This document shows positions 1 through 8,674 of a stretch of 61,892 nt of DNA, in pieces (positions within the stretch are counted from its first letter, which is position 1; each line of letters starts with the position of its first letter). The position numbers and the translations under genes were made by a program. The DNA comes from an uncultured Bacteroidales bacterium. GTDB taxonomy: Bacteria > Bacteroidota > Bacteroidia > Bacteroidales > Paludibacteraceae. Location of the stretch: assembly GCA_903901975.1 (NCBI GenBank), contig CAIUTB010000005.1, forward strand, positions 1-61,892, given 5' to 3'. The notes under the pieces were generated by a model. The model had not been told where the DNA came from. It ran no database searches and saw only the letters and a program-made list of their open reading frames with translations.

Positions 1-357
1 ATCAGTTTTTACATTTTATACCGTCAAGTCGGCATCTTCGATCAGCGCACATCCGCTAAATCCGTTAAATCAGCGTTCCATTTCTTTGTTTTAAAATATT
101 TAATTCAATATATCAGATACTTACAACTTGTATAATCCCTATTGTTTAACAACAATTCACCTCATTTTTAACGCATTTTGCTTTTATTATGAAGTTTGGA
201 AAGATATATCAGAATAAATCAGTAACTTTGAAACATATTGTACAAACTGTACAAACTCTAATTTGTCGTTTTGCGAATTTACAGTAAAACAGACAAATCC
301 TGAGAATCGAAAAACAAGCTTTCAGCCATTTTCTATATCCAAAACGCTACTAAAACA
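1..357. other. Non-coding region upstream of the CheB-CheR gene
   Basis: I see no convincing gene here. Around 45-80 there is a short stretch of the type CCGCTAAATCCGTTAAATC, which resembles degenerate intergenic repeat DNA. A TAACTTTG sequence at 223-230 matches the Bacteroidota -7 box (TAnnTTTG). A TTTG lies at 195-198, but the spacing of 24 is longer than the usual 19-21, so this is only a weak promoter candidate for the gene starting at 358. It would leave a leader of roughly 120 bases. Confidence 0.35.
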
Positions 358-2958
358 ATGCAAAACAAGGCACTAAAAGCACCCAAAACGAAAACAATCC
401 CAGAAAAAGTCGATTTCCCTATTGTTGGAATTGGAGCATCGGCCGGTGGATTGGAAGCGTTGGAACAGTTTTTCAACAACATGCCCAAGGACAATGGTAT
501 GGCCTTCGTGGTTATTCAGCATCTCGACCCCGACCATCCGGGCATTATGCCCGAATTACTCCAACGGATTACCACGATGAAGGTTTTTCAGGCTTCCGAC
601 CGCTTGGTGGTAAAACCGAATCATGTGTATGTGATTCCGCCGAACAAAAGCATGTCTATTCTAAATGGTGCTTTGTATTTGTTTGAACCCATCGAAACGA
701 GGGGCTTGCGGTTGCCCATCGATTATTTTTTTCGTTCGCTGGCAAGTGACCGAAAGGGAAGTATTGCCGGAATCATTCTTTCGGGTATGGGTTCTGATGG
801 AAGTTTGGGACTCAAAGCCATTAAAGAAGTAAATGGTGTGGTATTGGTACAAGAACCGACCAATGCAAAATTTGATGGTATGCCCCGAAGTGCCATAAAT
901 AACGTAAATGTGGATGTGATTGCACCCGCTATCGAATTACCTTCACGGTTGCTGGCTTGTTTAAAGTTTATCCCGATTGCCACAAATGAAAAAGATGAGA
1001 TTAAAAACATCAGTAATCTCGAGAAAATTATCATATTACTCCGCGCCCAAACCGGGCATGATTTTTCGTTATACAAAAAAAACACCCTGTTTCGGCGTAT
1101 CGAAAGGCGAATGAATATTCATCAAATTGATAGAATAAGTAATTACGTTCGGTTTATACAGGAAAATCCTTCGGAAACGGATATTCTGTTCAAAGAGTTA
1201 TTGATAGGTGTTACCAATTTTTTCAGAGATCCAGCCGTTTGGGAAAAATTAAAAACTGAAATTTTTCCTCAGTTGTTTAGCGAGTTTCCAAACGAATATG
1301 TATTCAGGGCATGGGTAGCCGGCTGTTCTACGGGTGAGGAAGCCTATACCCTGGCCATTGTTTTTAAAGAAGCGTATGAAAAAGTAAAGCTAAAGAAAAG
1401 TTTCAGTCTACAAATTTTTGCTACTGACCTCGACCCGGATGCCATCGAAAAAGCCCGTAGAGGAGAGTTTGCGGTGAATATTGTTTCTGATTTGTCGCAC
1501 GAACGAATCACTCAGTTTTTTAGCGGCAACGAAAATAGCTATAAAATCAATACCAGCATTCGCGAAATGGTGGTTTTTGCCCCACAGAATGTGATAAAAG
1601 ACCCGCCATTCACCAAGTTAGATTTCGTATCGTGCAGGAATATGCTTATTTATATGGAAACAGAATTGCAGAAAAAGCTGATGTTTCTATTCCACTACAG
1701 TCTTAATCCCGAAGGCATTATGCTGCTTGGAAGTGCCGAAAATGAAGGCTCAGGCACTAATATTTTCAGCGTACTTGATAACAAACTTAAATTTTTTAAA
1801 CGATCCGAAATACCGAAAACACCTGAATTATTGAATTTCCCAAGTTCGTTTTCCCATAAAAAAATCAGACTTACTGAAGTAGAAGAAAAACCCATGATAG
1901 AAATAGAAAATATTCAAACCCTTACCGACAAATTATTGCTTCAGCGCTTTTCTCCTGCCAGCGTACTGATCAACGATCAGGGCGATATACTGTATATAAC
2001 CGGCAAAACTGGCAAATACCTCGAACCGGCAGCCGGCAAAGCCAATATGAACATTTATGCCATGGCGCGCGAAGGCCTGAATAGCATGTTGACCGGAGCG
2101 ATACGCAAAGCCAAACAGAATTATGAAGCTGTAGAGTTGAAAAATCTGAAAGTGGGAACTGACGGAGGTTCACACTTTGTGGATATAACTATTCAGCAAA
2201 TTGAAAAACCGGAAGCTCTGAGATCTACAATTATGATTGTATTTATGGATGTTGCCATTGTAGTACCAACGAAGTCGACCAAAAAAGCCGTAGGAAACTT
2301 GTCACATGCCTTGCATCAGGAGCTGCAAATAGAACTACAACGAACCAATGAAGACCTTCAAAGTACGCGCGAAGAAATGCAAACCTCGCAGGAAGAATTA
2401 AAATCGACGAATGAAGAGCTGCAATCAACCAACGAAGAACTACAATCGACCAACGAAGAGTTGACCACCTCGAAAGAAGAAATGCAAAGCCTGAACGAGG
2501 AACTTATAACGGTGAACATGGAACTTCAAAGCAAAATCAGTGATTTTGTGATTGCCAACAACGATATGATAAACCTGCTGAACAGCACCGATATTGCAAC
2601 CCTGTTTCTGGATAAAGAATTGAATATACGCCGGTTTACGGATCAGCTATCCAAAATTGTTAAGCTTCGCTCCACCGATGTAGGCCGGCCATTTACCGAT
2701 CTGGTAAATAATATGCAATACCCCGAAATTGCGAATCATTCGCGCGAAGTATTGCGCACGCTGGTTTTTAAAGAAACGGCCATTACTACCAATGCCGGGA
2801 ATTGGTTTAATGTACGCATCATGCCTTACCGCACATTCGATGATAAAATTGACGGACTTGTTATCACCTTTGTGGATATTACAGTAGCTAAAAAACTGGA
2901 AATAGAACTCAATAAAACAGTGGATTTACTCCGCGAGCATAATCTTTACAACCCATGA
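358..2958 (+). CDS. CheB-CheR hybrid chemotaxis/signalling protein with PAS domains
   Basis: This 866-residue protein joins a methylesterase and a methyltransferase of the chemotaxis type. Residues about 20-200 are CheB-like: the catalytic triad is visible as S28 in GIGASAGG, H55 in QHLDPDHPG and D147 in GMGSDG. There is no receiver domain in front of it. Residues about 220-490 are CheR-like, with the SAM-binding AGCSTGEEAYTLA at 321-333 and the LDFVSCRNMLIYM motif near 421-433. A PAS-like region follows, then a long coiled coil (about 640-730) built from repeated STNEELQ units, then a C-terminal PAS domain. Such hybrids are known as two-component-like signalling proteins rather than classical chemotaxis enzymes. 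The stop codon overlaps the next start (ATGA), so the two are translationally coupled. No CheA, receptor or kinase is nearby, so the partner is unknown. Confidence 0.93.
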   Translation: MQNKALKAPKTKTIPEKVDFPIVGIGASAGGLEALEQFFNNMPKDNGMAFVVIQHLDPDHPGIMPELLQRITTMKVFQASDRLVVKPNHVYVIPPNKSMSILNGALYLFEPIETRGLRLPIDYFFRSLASDRKGSIAGIILSGMGSDGSLGLKAIKEVNGVVLVQEPTNAKFDGMPRSAINNVNVDVIAPAIELPSRLLACLKFIPIATNEKDEIKNISNLEKIIILLRAQTGHDFSLYKKNTLFRRIERRMNIHQIDRISNYVRFIQENPSETDILFKELLIGVTNFFRDPAVWEKLKTEIFPQLFSEFPNEYVFRAWVAGCSTGEEAYTLAIVFKEAYEKVKLKKSFSLQIFATDLDPDAIEKARRGEFAVNIVSDLSHERITQFFSGNENSYKINTSIREMVVFAPQNVIKDPPFTKLDFVSCRNMLIYMETELQKKLMFLFHYSLNPEGIMLLGSAENEGSGTNIFSVLDNKLKFFKRSEIPKTPELLNFPSSFSHKKIRLTEVEEKPMIEIENIQTLTDKLLLQRFSPASVLINDQGDILYITGKTGKYLEPAAGKANMNIYAMAREGLNSMLTGAIRKAKQNYEAVELKNLKVGTDGGSHFVDITIQQIEKPEALRSTIMIVFMDVAIVVPTKSTKKAVGNLSHALHQELQIELQRTNEDLQSTREEMQTSQEELKSTNEELQSTNEELQSTNEELTTSKEEMQSLNEELITVNMELQSKISDFVIANNDMINLLNSTDIATLFLDKELNIRRFTDQLSKIVKLRSTDVGRPFTDLVNNMQYPEIANHSREVLRTLVFKETAITTNAGNWFNVRIMPYRTFDDKIDGLVITFVDITVAKKLEIELNKTVDLLREHNLYNP

Positions 2959-3680
2959 AAAAGCCTATCATCAATCAATCCAAATCAACGATGCTGCGGC
3001 AGGATGCAGAAGAAGAATTAGGAAAAAGAGATTCTTCCGACACCTTTGCTGAGTTGAATAAGCTAAAGCTAATACATGAGTTGGAGGTACACCAGATAGA
3101 ACTGGAAATGCAAAATGAAGAACTCAAAGCTGGATATATCCAGCTTGAAGCTTTGAAAGAAAAATACCATGACTTATATGATTTTGCACCTTCAGGCTAC
3201 CTTTCGCTGTCGGAAGAAGGAGATATACTGGATCTTAATTTTGCAGCAGCTGCACTGCTTGGCGGTAATCGAAAATTTTTAAAACATACCCGATTCAGAC
3301 TTTATATTACTCAGGAATCGCTTCTTACTTTCGACAAAATATATCATAAAACCCTGCTGAACGATAAAAAGGTAAGCGGCGAACTTAGCCTGCTATCAAA
3401 GGGGGAAAAACCGGTTTATGTGCATATTAATGCTCATAAATCGGAGAATATCAATGTGTGTTTACTTACGATGGTTGACATTTCGGAGCGCAAACAGGCA
3501 GAAATGAAACTCGCTCACAGAGCTAACCAAATTAAAGCCCTGAATGACTGTTATCAGGACTGGGAGTTTTTATTGGATCACCTGAAGGAAGAAGTCAACG
3601 AGCTATTGATAAAAGCGGGTGGCGAAAAAAAGTATAGCACTGTAGGATATGAGAGAATGAAGAGCGAGCGTGGTATGTAA
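2955..3680 (+). CDS. PAS-domain protein without an output domain
   Basis: This 241-residue protein overlaps the CheB-CheR gene by four bases (ATGA). It starts with a charged helix, then the linker LIHELEVHQIELEMQNEEL (residues 39-57), which in this lineage usually precedes PAS domains in sensor kinases. A PAS domain follows at about 70-178, with the typical ending LTMVDISERKQAE. The C-terminus is a short coiled coil ending in EEVNELLIKAGGE. No histidine kinase, GGDEF or DNA-binding domain is present. I infer that it senses a small ligand or redox signal and binds a partner, possibly the CheB-CheR protein. A close paralogue follows at 3998. Confidence 0.85.
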   Translation: MKKPIINQSKSTMLRQDAEEELGKRDSSDTFAELNKLKLIHELEVHQIELEMQNEELKAGYIQLEALKEKYHDLYDFAPSGYLSLSEEGDILDLNFAAAALLGGNRKFLKHTRFRLYITQESLLTFDKIYHKTLLNDKKVSGELSLLSKGEKPVYVHINAHKSENINVCLLTMVDISERKQAEMKLAHRANQIKALNDCYQDWEFLLDHLKEEVNELLIKAGGEKKYSTVGYERMKSERGM

Positions 3681-3997
3681 TTTAGTTTGTATAAATGTGG
3701 GTTTTTATTAACCAAATCTAAAGTTTAAGTACCAAAAGTATCAATTTAATTCAACGATATAAGATAACGTGAGTTCGACCTAACAAAATCTCTATTTTGT
3801 TGATAATAAGGGAAGATAGCAGATCTTGTCATCTCGGGCAAGGGTTACAGAAGTAAAAAACAAGGAAAAATCATCAAAAAAAAAATGGCCTTTAGTAGCA
3901 AAAAAAACAGAGATAAGTCACCCTTTTTAGAATCAAATACTTACACAGGTTGTCAGATCAAACTCAGGGTATGACAACTACTTTTACAACTAATATT
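3681..3997. other. Non-coding region between the two PAS genes
   Basis: About 317 bases without a gene. There is no clear terminator or strong promoter. A stretch near 3771-3850 with an ACAAAATCTCTATTTTGT palindrome-like segment (3784-3801) stands out, and two A-runs lie at 3878-3887 and 3900-3908. A TTG codon at 3950 opens the reading frame of the downstream gene but is a poor start. Confidence 0.3.
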
Positions 3998-4690
3998 ATG
4001 AAAAAAATAAATGACAATTTAGACGAATCAACTGAGCTTCGGCTGAAAGCAGAGGAAAAATTGAAAAGCCGAAAATCAACTATAACCAAAGTTGAGCTGG
4101 ATACCGAGAAGTTAATACATGAGCTGGAAGTACACCAGATAGAACTGGAAATGCAAAATGAAGAGCTGACACTATCAAGAAATAAGGCTGATTTGGCGAT
4201 GGAGAAATACGTTGATTTGTATGATTTTGCACCGTCGGGCTATATTACACTATCAAAAGAGGGAGAAATCATTGATCTGAATTTTTCGGCAGCCAACATG
4301 CTTGGCAGCAACCGCTTTCATTTAAAAAATTCCCGATTCGCTCTTCATATTGCCTTTGAATTATTAGACTTGTTTGATGAATTTTTCCAAAAGCTATTTC
4401 GAAGCAAAAAGAAAGAAACCTGCGAATTATTATTGCACATAGGTCCCAATAAAAAAAATTGTTATGTACATATTGATGCTATTGTAAATCAAGATACGAA
4501 TAGCTGTTTGTTAACAATGACAGATATTACCGAACGTAAAACAATGGAAGAAGAATTAAAAGCTTCATTATTAAGATATAAGGAATTGAATAGCTATTTT
4601 CTTGATCGGGAGCTCCGTATGATGGATCTTAAAAAGGAAATCAACGAGCTATTGATAAAATCGGGTTGTGAAAAAGAATACCTGATTTAA
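3998..4690 (+). CDS. PAS-domain protein, paralogue of the preceding PAS gene
   Basis: The reading frame is open from a TTG at 3950, with ATGs at 3971 and 3998. I chose 3998 because the protein then begins MKKINDNLDEST, aligning with MKKPIINQSKST of the paralogue at 2955; this gives 230 residues. It has the same plan: helical N-terminus, the linker LIHELEVHQIELEMQNEEL, a PAS domain ending LTMTDITERKTME, and a C-terminal helix ending KEINELLIKSGCEKEYLI. The DNA encoding the linker is nearly identical in both copies over about 35 bases, which suggests tandem duplication or gene conversion. It also lacks an output domain. The exact start is uncertain. Confidence 0.8.
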   Translation: MKKINDNLDESTELRLKAEEKLKSRKSTITKVELDTEKLIHELEVHQIELEMQNEELTLSRNKADLAMEKYVDLYDFAPSGYITLSKEGEIIDLNFSAANMLGSNRFHLKNSRFALHIAFELLDLFDEFFQKLFRSKKKETCELLLHIGPNKKNCYVHIDAIVNQDTNSCLLTMTDITERKTMEEELKASLLRYKELNSYFLDRELRMMDLKKEINELLIKSGCEKEYLI

Positions 4691-4738
4691 TAATTAAGCT
4701 GCAGGGATTTCCAACACCGACAAACTAATTTAAAATAT

Positions 4739-4779
4739 AACAGAGTTTTCGTTTAACGGAATCTCTGTTATTGTTTTAT
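4739..4779 (+). terminator. Rho-independent terminator after the PAS gene
   Basis: The arms AACAGAG (4739-4745) and CTCTGTT (4763-4769) pair, with a small CGTT/AACG inner stem, followed by a T-rich run (TATTGTTTT). Confidence 0.6.
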
Positions 4780-4860
4780 AGGCCAATTTCATTTCCCAAT
4801 TCAAAAAAAAACACTATTTTTAAACCCTCAAACACGAAACATAATTAAACACGTAACGAT

Positions 4861-6606
4861 ATGGAAAACAATGCATTACTAACGGAAGTAATGGCCAAAG
4901 CGCAAGCCTGGCTCGATGGGAATTACAACGAAGAAACAAAAAACGACATTCGTCGACTGATGAATGCTGATGATAAGTCGGAATTAATTGAATCATTTTA
5001 CCGCGATCTGGAATTTGGTACCGGAGGATTACGGGGTATTATGGGTGCCGGCACAAACCGTATGAACATTTATACCGTTGGAGCTGCCACACAAGGCTTG
5101 AGTAATTACCTGATTGCTCAGTTTCCGAAGGTTGCGCAAATCAGCGTGGTAATTGGGCACGACTGCCGCAACAACAGCCGTCTGTTTGCCGAAATTTCGG
5201 CTAATATATTTTCAGCCAACGGCATTAAAGTTTATCTTTTCGAAGACCTCCGCCCCACACCCGAAGCTTCATTTGCCATTCGTAAATTGGGTTGTCAGAG
5301 CGGAATTATCCTTACTGCTTCGCACAATCCGAAAGAATACAATGGCTACAAAGCATATTGGGATGATGGAGCACAAATGATTGCCCCACACGACGAAAAT
5401 GTGATTATTGAAGTGAACAAAGTAACTGTAAACGATATCAAATTCAAGGGAAATCCGCTGTTGATTGAAAGTATCGGTGAGGAAATTGATAAAGCATTTA
5501 TCGAAAACATCAAAACACTTTCACTTTCACCCGATTCGATTAAGCGCAACAGTGATTTGAAAATCGTGTACACGCCTATCCATGGAACTGGTGTTATGTT
5601 AATTCCCCGTGCGTTGAGAGAATATGGTTTTACAAATATCATTCCGGTACCGGAGCAAAACGTGGTAAGTGGAAATTTCCCGACGGTTGTTTCTCCTAAT
5701 CCGGAAGAACCGGCAGCACTGGATATGGCCGTAAAAAAAGCCATCGAAACTGATGCCGATATCGTGATGGCTTCCGACCCGGATGCCGACCGGCTGGGTA
5801 TTGCCGTAAAAAATGACAAAGACGAGTGGATTCTGGTAAACGGAAACCAAACTGCTTTACTGTTTATTTACTACTTAATCCGTCGCTGGAAAGAACTAGG
5901 AAAAATCAACGGTAATGAATATATCGTAAAAACCATTGTTACCACCGAAATCATCAAACAAATTGCCGACCGAAACGGCGTTGAAATGTTTGACTGTTAC
6001 ACCGGTTTTAAATGGATTGCAGCCGTAATACGTGAAAACGAAGGCAAAAAAACCTATATTGGCGGTGGTGAAGAAAGCTACGGCTTTTTGCCCGAAGACT
6101 TTGCCCGTGATAAAGATGCTGTATCCTCTTGTGCCTTGATGGCAGAAATTGCTGCCTGGGCAAAAGACAATGGAAAAACGCTTTTTGAATTGCTGCAGGA
6201 TATTTACCTGGAATATGGTTTTGGCAAAGAAAAAGGAATCTCGGTGGTACGCAAAGGGAAATCGGGAGCGGAAGAAATTGTACAAATGATGCGCAACTTC
6301 CGCACGAATCCACCCAAAGAAATTGCCGGATCAAAAGTGAGCGTAATAAAGGACTATGAAACATTGAAAATGACCAATGTAAGTTCAGCTGCAGTAAGTG
6401 AGCTTGATTTTCCCTGTACTTCGAACGTGTTGCAATATTTCACCGAAGATGGAACGAAAATATCCGTTCGTCCGTCAGGAACTGAACCCAAAATCAAATT
6501 CTATATCGAAGTGCGGGGCGAAATGAAAAGTCGTCAGGAATATGCTCAGGCAGATGCAGCTGCTAATGCCAAAGTGGATGCCGTGCGCGCTTCGCTTGGA
6601 GTGTAA
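4861..6606 (+). CDS. Phosphohexomutase (phosphoglucomutase/phosphomannomutase family)
   Basis: This 581-residue alpha-D-phosphohexomutase interconverts hexose-1-phosphate and hexose-6-phosphate in the cytoplasm, feeding glycogen and sugar-nucleotide synthesis. The catalytic serine lies in TASHNPKEYNGYK, the metal-binding loop is DPDADRLGIAV, the sugar-binding loop is GGGEESYGFLPEDFARDKDA, and the phosphate-binding loop is RPSGTEPKIKFY near the C-terminus. Length and motif order match the long bacterial phosphoglucomutase type (about 570-580 residues) rather than the 450-residue ManB type. Which hexose is preferred cannot be told from sequence. It appears to be a single-gene unit with a terminator on each side. 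Confidence 0.93.
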   Translation: MENNALLTEVMAKAQAWLDGNYNEETKNDIRRLMNADDKSELIESFYRDLEFGTGGLRGIMGAGTNRMNIYTVGAATQGLSNYLIAQFPKVAQISVVIGHDCRNNSRLFAEISANIFSANGIKVYLFEDLRPTPEASFAIRKLGCQSGIILTASHNPKEYNGYKAYWDDGAQMIAPHDENVIIEVNKVTVNDIKFKGNPLLIESIGEEIDKAFIENIKTLSLSPDSIKRNSDLKIVYTPIHGTGVMLIPRALREYGFTNIIPVPEQNVVSGNFPTVVSPNPEEPAALDMAVKKAIETDADIVMASDPDADRLGIAVKNDKDEWILVNGNQTALLFIYYLIRRWKELGKINGNEYIVKTIVTTEIIKQIADRNGVEMFDCYTGFKWIAAVIRENEGKKTYIGGGEESYGFLPEDFARDKDAVSSCALMAEIAAWAKDNGKTLFELLQDIYLEYGFGKEKGISVVRKGKSGAEEIVQMMRNFRTNPPKEIAGSKVSVIKDYETLKMTNVSSAAVSELDFPCTSNVLQYFTEDGTKISVRPSGTEPKIKFYIEVRGEMKSRQEYAQADAAANAKVDAVRASLGV

Positions 6607-6613
6607 AATATAG

Positions 6614-6676
6614 CCCTAAATCCTCTAAAGAGGACTTAAAACCCATCTTTCGGATATTTCGGAAGATGGGATTTTT
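6614..6676 (+). terminator. Dispersed-repeat arm plus terminator after the phosphohexomutase
   Basis: A degenerate copy of the dispersed intergenic repeat (CCCTAAATCCTCTAAAGAGG, from 6614) is followed by a hairpin: CCCATCTT at 6642-6649 pairs with AAGATGGG at 6663-6670, then ATTTTT. Confidence 0.65.
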
Positions 6677-6778
6677 AAATAACTGATTTTAAGTACAGAA
6701 TAAAAATTTAATTGAACAATAAAATTTTGAATAAGAGTGTTATTGTTATTCTATTTGAAGTTTGCATTGGATTGACAT

Positions 6779-6909
6779 CGTCTGATGAGCCGAAAAATCG
6801 AGTGCAGTAGGCGTAGAAAACTTTTCTGTTTGAGCCTCGACGTATTCCGTCGAGGTGAGTTTAAAAGTTTTCAGCCTACAAACGACTAATTTTTCGAGTG
6901 AAGCAGACG
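6779..6909. repeat. Long imperfect stem-loop (inverted-repeat element)
   Basis: Six arm pairs line up in nested order: CGTCTG 6779-6784 with CAGACG 6904-6909; GAAAAAT 6792-6798 with ATTTTTC 6889-6895; GTAGGC 6807-6812 with GCCTAC 6874-6879; GAAAACTTTT 6816-6825 with AAAAGTTTTC 6863-6872; CCTCGACG 6835-6842 with CGTCGAGG 6848-6855; apex loop TATTC 6843-6847. This can form one bulged hairpin of about 130 bases as DNA cruciform or RNA. It lies in a 495-base gap between the phosphohexomutase and the small membrane protein gene. A mobile MITE-like repeat or a structured RNA are both possible. No transposase is nearby. Confidence 0.7.
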
Positions 6910-7101
6910 GAGTCTTGATTTTTATCCGAAAAATCGGATTGTTACATTTGCTTACTTTTTTGCATCAAGGCAAAAAGAGTAAGTGGGGTTTGGGGCAAAG
7001 CCCCATATTTAAAAATTTGGCTTACAATTATTTACAATATATGGTTAGATTTTTGTCATTTACTAATTAACTGATTATTTATTTTTTAAAAGAACGAAAT
7101 T
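6910..7101. other. Non-coding region upstream of the HsmA-like gene
   Basis: The stretch after the stem-loop contains GTGGGGTTTGGGGC followed by AAAGCCCC (about 6983-7003), a further short imperfect hairpin. I see no clear promoter of the Bacteroidota type and no gene that I would support. Confidence 0.3.
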
Positions 7102-7470
7102 ATGTTAGTCATAGCCATTTCATTTATTTTTGCAGCCTGCATCTTTTACACGGTAGGAGTTTGGTCAGAAAAAATCAGCAAACGACTCAAAATCTGGCAC
7201 GTCATTGTTTTCTGGTTCGGACTAATCTGTGACAGCATTGGAACAGGCGCTATGGGCATGATGGCCGGGTCTATTATTCAGTTAAATTTCCACGGACTTA
7301 CCGGCATGTTGGCTATTCTGCTCATGTTGTTTCATGCCGTGTGGGCAACAATGGTAATTGTTCGGAAAGATGAGAAAATGATTGTCCAGTTTCATAAATT
7401 CAGTATAGTAGTTTGGATTATCTGGTTAATTCCCATGTTATCGGGTATGATTTTAGGGTCGAATGTGTAA
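7102..7470 (+). CDS. Small four-helix membrane protein, HsmA/TIGR03987-like
   Basis: This 122-residue protein has four predicted membrane segments (about 1-20, 32-55, 60-85 and 97-119). The loop GVWSEKISKRLKIWHVIVFW and the histidines in NFHGLTGMLA, LMLFHAVWATM and VQFHKFSIVVW resemble the HsmA/TIGR03987 family as I remember it. The histidines inside membrane segments could hold a metal or haem, but this is inference. Function is unknown. It stands alone downstream of the stem-loop element. Confidence 0.65.
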   Translation: MLVIAISFIFAACIFYTVGVWSEKISKRLKIWHVIVFWFGLICDSIGTGAMGMMAGSIIQLNFHGLTGMLAILLMLFHAVWATMVIVRKDEKMIVQFHKFSIVVWIIWLIPMLSGMILGSNV

Positions 7471-7508
7471 TTGCAAGTTGCAAAGTCTGGTTTATTAACA
7501 CAAAAAGT

Positions 7509-7539
7509 TTTGTTTCAATCTGAATAAAAACTATTTTTG
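7509..7539 (+). promoter_or_regulatory. Bacteroidota-type promoter for the exported protein gene
   Basis: TTTG at 7509-7512, 19 bases, then TATTTTTG at 7532-7539 is a full match to the -33/-7 consensus. It lies 29 bases before the start at 7568. Confidence 0.65.
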
Positions 7540-7567
7540 TTTTTTTAACCCTTAAATACATATTGAG

Positions 7568-8551
7568 ATGAAAAGAACAAAACTAATCCTGATTGTGCTG
7601 ATTATCTGCACTGTACCGGCAATGGCCGAAAAAATGTCGCTCTGCAAAGCTTTTGAGAAAATTGCCGAATCTTCTAAAAATTCATTTTCTGATTTATCCG
7701 TAGCTTCCACCGGCACTTCCACACTTGTAAAAACGTATTCTTCTTCAATCGAAATTGAAAATGCTCAAAAAACAGAAATTAAAACAATTTCGTCCACCGA
7801 ATTTGTAGTAACTTATGGAACTTATGCCAGTAACGATGAAGGTATTGCCAAAATTGAATCGATTAAAAAAGAATTTACAGCTTGCTATTCTTTTTTCAAA
7901 TTTAGCAACTATTATAAGGATGTTTTTAAATCCAGATTTTGTAATTTCATTCAGAACTCCGACAAAGGATTGCGGGTATATAGAGCAACTCTGAAACTAG
8001 AAAAATGGGGTGATAAATATGAGGTTACATTCCATTTTCCGGCCTACGAAAAGGCTACTTTTAGAAATGGGAATAAATCTGTGCCCACTTATACTGATTA
8101 TACGCTTATAGACAAAGCACAATTATCCGATCAGTTTAGTAAGGATTTACTGAAGGTAGTTTATAGTGCATGGAATGGATTTGAGAATATGAAGGGTGGT
8201 CAAATTGAATCTTCGTTCTACCTCTTTACAAACTATGCTTCTACCTTCAATATCAGCGGCTATTCAGCTTGCTTTATCGAAGACCGAACGATGTCTATTA
8301 TCAACTTTGTAGTTCCATTATTAAAAGAAGTAGATATGGAAACAATGAAAACACAAAGCCAAAGTATCATGTCGAAAGTGATGGACGCATTGGGTTCTAA
8401 TTTTGCCTATTCGGCAGCAGCAAATGGAATGAGTGTTACATTTATAAAAAAGAATTCGCCTGAAAGGACCGCATTATCAATAAATATCGAATCTACAAAA
8501 AACAACAAATACAATATGACAATGTATATAGCTGCTGATATAACAAAATAA
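7568..8551 (+). CDS. Unknown exported protein
   Basis: I do not recognise this 327-residue protein. The first 20 residues form a signal peptide (MKRT, a leucine/isoleucine core, then VPAMA before EKM), so it should be periplasmic or secreted. The mature part has no visible catalytic motif. It is rich in Ser, Thr and Lys and seems to hold two similar halves: YSFFKFSNYYKDVFK and YLFTNYASTFNISGY could be equivalent segments, each followed by a strand-rich stretch. There is no lipobox and no membrane anchor. It has its own promoter just upstream, so it is likely a single-gene unit unrelated to the hydrogenase genes downstream. Confidence 0.75.
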   Translation: MKRTKLILIVLIICTVPAMAEKMSLCKAFEKIAESSKNSFSDLSVASTGTSTLVKTYSSSIEIENAQKTEIKTISSTEFVVTYGTYASNDEGIAKIESIKKEFTACYSFFKFSNYYKDVFKSRFCNFIQNSDKGLRVYRATLKLEKWGDKYEVTFHFPAYEKATFRNGNKSVPTYTDYTLIDKAQLSDQFSKDLLKVVYSAWNGFENMKGGQIESSFYLFTNYASTFNISGYSACFIEDRTMSIINFVVPLLKEVDMETMKTQSQSIMSKVMDALGSNFAYSAAANGMSVTFIKKNSPERTALSINIESTKNNKYNMTMYIAADITK

Positions 8552-8640
8552 GAAAAAAAAATCATTCAATGAACAAGCTTTTTCTTTTAAAATGTTATTG
8601 AAATTTCTTAGGTTTGAGCCTGTATGACTCAAGAAATTGC

Positions 8641-8648
8641 TATATTTG
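8641..8648 (+). promoter_or_regulatory. -7 promoter box for the hydGFE genes
   Basis: TATATTTG at 8641-8648 followed by GCAAGAG is a typical -7 box. The nearest TTTG (8613-8616) is 24 bases away, somewhat far. The box lies inside the longest possible hydG reading frame, which argues for the start at 8675 instead of 8624. Confidence 0.5.
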
Positions 8649-8674
8649 CAAGAGAAATATTGATACAGCTAACT

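Noticed and set aside
5346-5819. 157-codon minus-strand frame inside the phosphohexomutase
   Set aside because: It is a shadow of the clear plus-strand gene and has no motif.
6855-7070. Open frame of 71 codons after the stem-loop
   Set aside because: Its first part is the right arm of the inverted repeat and the rest is repeat-like; no family likeness, no promoter and no ribosome site.
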